A stretch of DNA of 25,448 nucleotides from an uncultured Prevotella sp. (GTDB lineage: Bacteria > Bacteroidota > Bacteroidia > Bacteroidales > Bacteroidaceae): assembly GCA_937916405.1 (NCBI GenBank), contig CALFUF010000015.1:1-25448 (forward strand), read 5' to 3'. Under the pieces are notes generated by a model, which was not told the DNA's origin, ran no database searches, and saw only the letters and a list, made by a program, of their open reading frames with translations. Made by a program: the position numbers and the translations under genes. Positions within the stretch are counted from its first letter, which is position 1, and the number at the start of each line of letters is the position of its first letter. Positions 24,789 to 25,448 of the stretch are shown piece after piece.

Positions 24789-24958
24789 CTTACTGAAAAC
24801 AAAGTGTTTTAACTTAATTTGTTGATTAACACTTAGATATGTTTTAAACAAATTTTGAGTGGTAACGATTTAGTAACCAACTTTTACTCAGATTTACTCT
24901 GAAATGCGTAGTGTCCTATCGGACTAAGAACAGACCGCTTCTGCCCCATTATCGGTTG

Positions 24959-24990
24959 CAAAATTAAGCAAAATCCTGCATGTAACCAAA
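24959..24990 (-). promoter_or_regulatory. Distal promoter upstream of the hairpin cluster
   Basis: On the minus strand TTTG (24990-24987), 20 nt, TAATTTTG (24966-24959) is a full match to the Bacteroidetes consensus. Transcription would begin near 24952 and run left for about 390 nt before the methyltransferase start. GCAAAAT occurs twice here (24958-24964 and 24968-24974, plus strand). Confidence 0.65.
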
Positions 24991-25011
24991 TGTTTTAGTC
25001 TTTATTTGTGG

Positions 25012-25212
25012 TTAGCCTAAAAATTTGGTTGCGAAAGCGATTGCAGCCGTCCGAAGCAGTAACCAGACAATCAGGTCACATCTTCGGGCTGTCTGGGGAG
25101 TAACCGCAATGCAGAGTGCCACCGCCTGATCGGACACGTCCGCTTCAGCCGACGATGCACACTTCATTGTGGTTGTTCCCTCTTTCTGTAGGTAGGCTTT
25201 CGCAAAATTCAC
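25012..25212 (-). CDS. Small hypothetical protein, possible mobile-element origin
   Basis: This frame of 66 codons starts at GTG 25212. A second start, ATG at 25167, follows AGAGGGAACAACCACAATG and would give 51 residues (MKCASSAEADVSDQAVAL at its start). The C-terminal part, LIVWLLLRTAAIAFATKFLG, is a probable membrane helix. The stretch looks richer in G+C than the rest of the window. I recognise no family with confidence; the sequence gives an impression of Bacteroides conjugative-transposon intergenic DNA, which I cannot verify. GTTAGCC followed by A-rich sequence flanks it on both sides (25011 and 25231). Confidence 0.35.
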   Translation of the reverse strand: MNFAKAYLQKEGTTTMKCASSAEADVSDQAVALCIAVTPQTARRCDLIVWLLLRTAAIAFATKFLG

Positions 25213-25264
25213 AAGGTCACGCTCTTAACCGTTAGCCCAAAATGCGATAGATGACCATAGCCAT

Positions 25265-25447
25265 CTATTCCACAAGTCTAACATCTGAAAAGCACATCCA
25301 ACCGTCGTAAAAGGGATTGATGTATGGTAGCCTTTTACGAACACTCAGCCCATAAAACCACGATGTCCGTTCGCTTTCGCGAAGAAGGGGGAAGGGAGTA
25401 GCCAGCATGTACGAATCCGTTTCCTCGAACCACCGCATTTTGTCTTC
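25265..25447 (-). CDS. Open frame entering from the right edge (partial, unassigned)
   Basis: A minus-strand frame is open from the window edge to TAG at 25265-25267, 60 codons. An internal ATG at 25438 begins MRWFEETDSYMLATPFPLL. The residues look protein-like and are not repetitive, with LSVRKRLPYINPFYDGW in the second half, but no family was recognised. The other minus-strand frames close within about 40 codons. It may be the C-terminus of a gene beyond the window, or chance. Confidence 0.25.
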   Translation of the reverse strand, partial: EDKMRWFEETDSYMLATPFPLLRESERTSWFYGLSVRKRLPYINPFYDGWMCFSDVRLVE

Positions 25448-25448
25448 C

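Noticed and set aside
1..25448. CRISPR arrays, tRNA genes, rRNA genes, toxin-antitoxin or restriction systems
   Set aside because: No regular direct-repeat arrays, tRNA-like cloverleaf sequence, rRNA signature or relevant protein motifs were seen on either strand.

Overview
This window looks like a chromosomal segment of a Bacteroidales bacterium, most likely Prevotella or a close relative. The evidence is the Bacteroidetes-type promoter motif (TTTG, about 20 nt, TAnnTTTG) upstream of several transcription units, a dipeptidyl-peptidase III, a long class-3 fructose-1,6-bisphosphatase, the fur-purA-hisS gene order, and an A+T-rich housekeeping background. Taxonomy is inferred from gene content; no database search was possible.

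Layout, left to right. Positions 1-137 are the right end of an ISL3-type insertion sequence: a transposase C-terminus plus a probable terminal inverted repeat. Positions 243-4685 (minus strand) are one tightly packed operon read right to left: Fur-family regulator, purA, hisS, a secreted SGNH/CE12-type acetylesterase, and a small membrane protein whose reading frame is interrupted by one TGA. Positions 4751-7774 (minus) are a second operon: AraC-type regulator, dipeptidyl-peptidase III, AlkD-like HEAT-repeat protein. recQ (plus, 7906-9729) is transcribed divergently from the AraC gene. It converges on a YihY/UPF0761 membrane protein gene (minus, 9733-11058), which lies 16 nt downstream of the RNase P RNA gene rnpB (minus, about 11075-11470).

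Positions 11613-23798 are twelve plus-strand genes with small gaps or overlaps: purU, hisH, hisA, hisF, hisIE, ftsE, lysC, lysA, a short GT2 glycosyltransferase, a GT4-like protein with an unusual C-terminal half, fbp, a short FolK-like protein, and a secreted M64 metallopeptidase. (Counting purU through the peptidase gives thirteen reading frames if hisIE is counted as one gene.) One good promoter sits in front of purU, back to back with the rnpB promoter. The early genes make histidine from the PRFAR stage onward and lysine/diaminopimelate; ftsE links to cell division; the later genes concern glycan synthesis, gluconeogenesis and secreted proteolysis. A SpoU/TrmH-type rRNA methyltransferase (minus) converges on the peptidase gene with a 16-nt overlap.

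Positions 24560-25448 contain no convincing conserved gene. They hold a good minus-strand promoter, a cluster of four small hairpins in what would be the methyltransferase leader, a diverged short duplication, and at the right edge a less A+T-rich stretch with two small unassigned minus-strand reading frames. This edge may be the start of a mobile or conjugative element.

Most of the window is ordinary housekeeping sequence. I see no clear new defence or mobile system. The most unusual items are the TGA-split membrane gene, the half GT-B protein with an unidentified helical domain, the purU promoter with an inverted repeat over its -33 box, and the structured region upstream of the methyltransferase gene.
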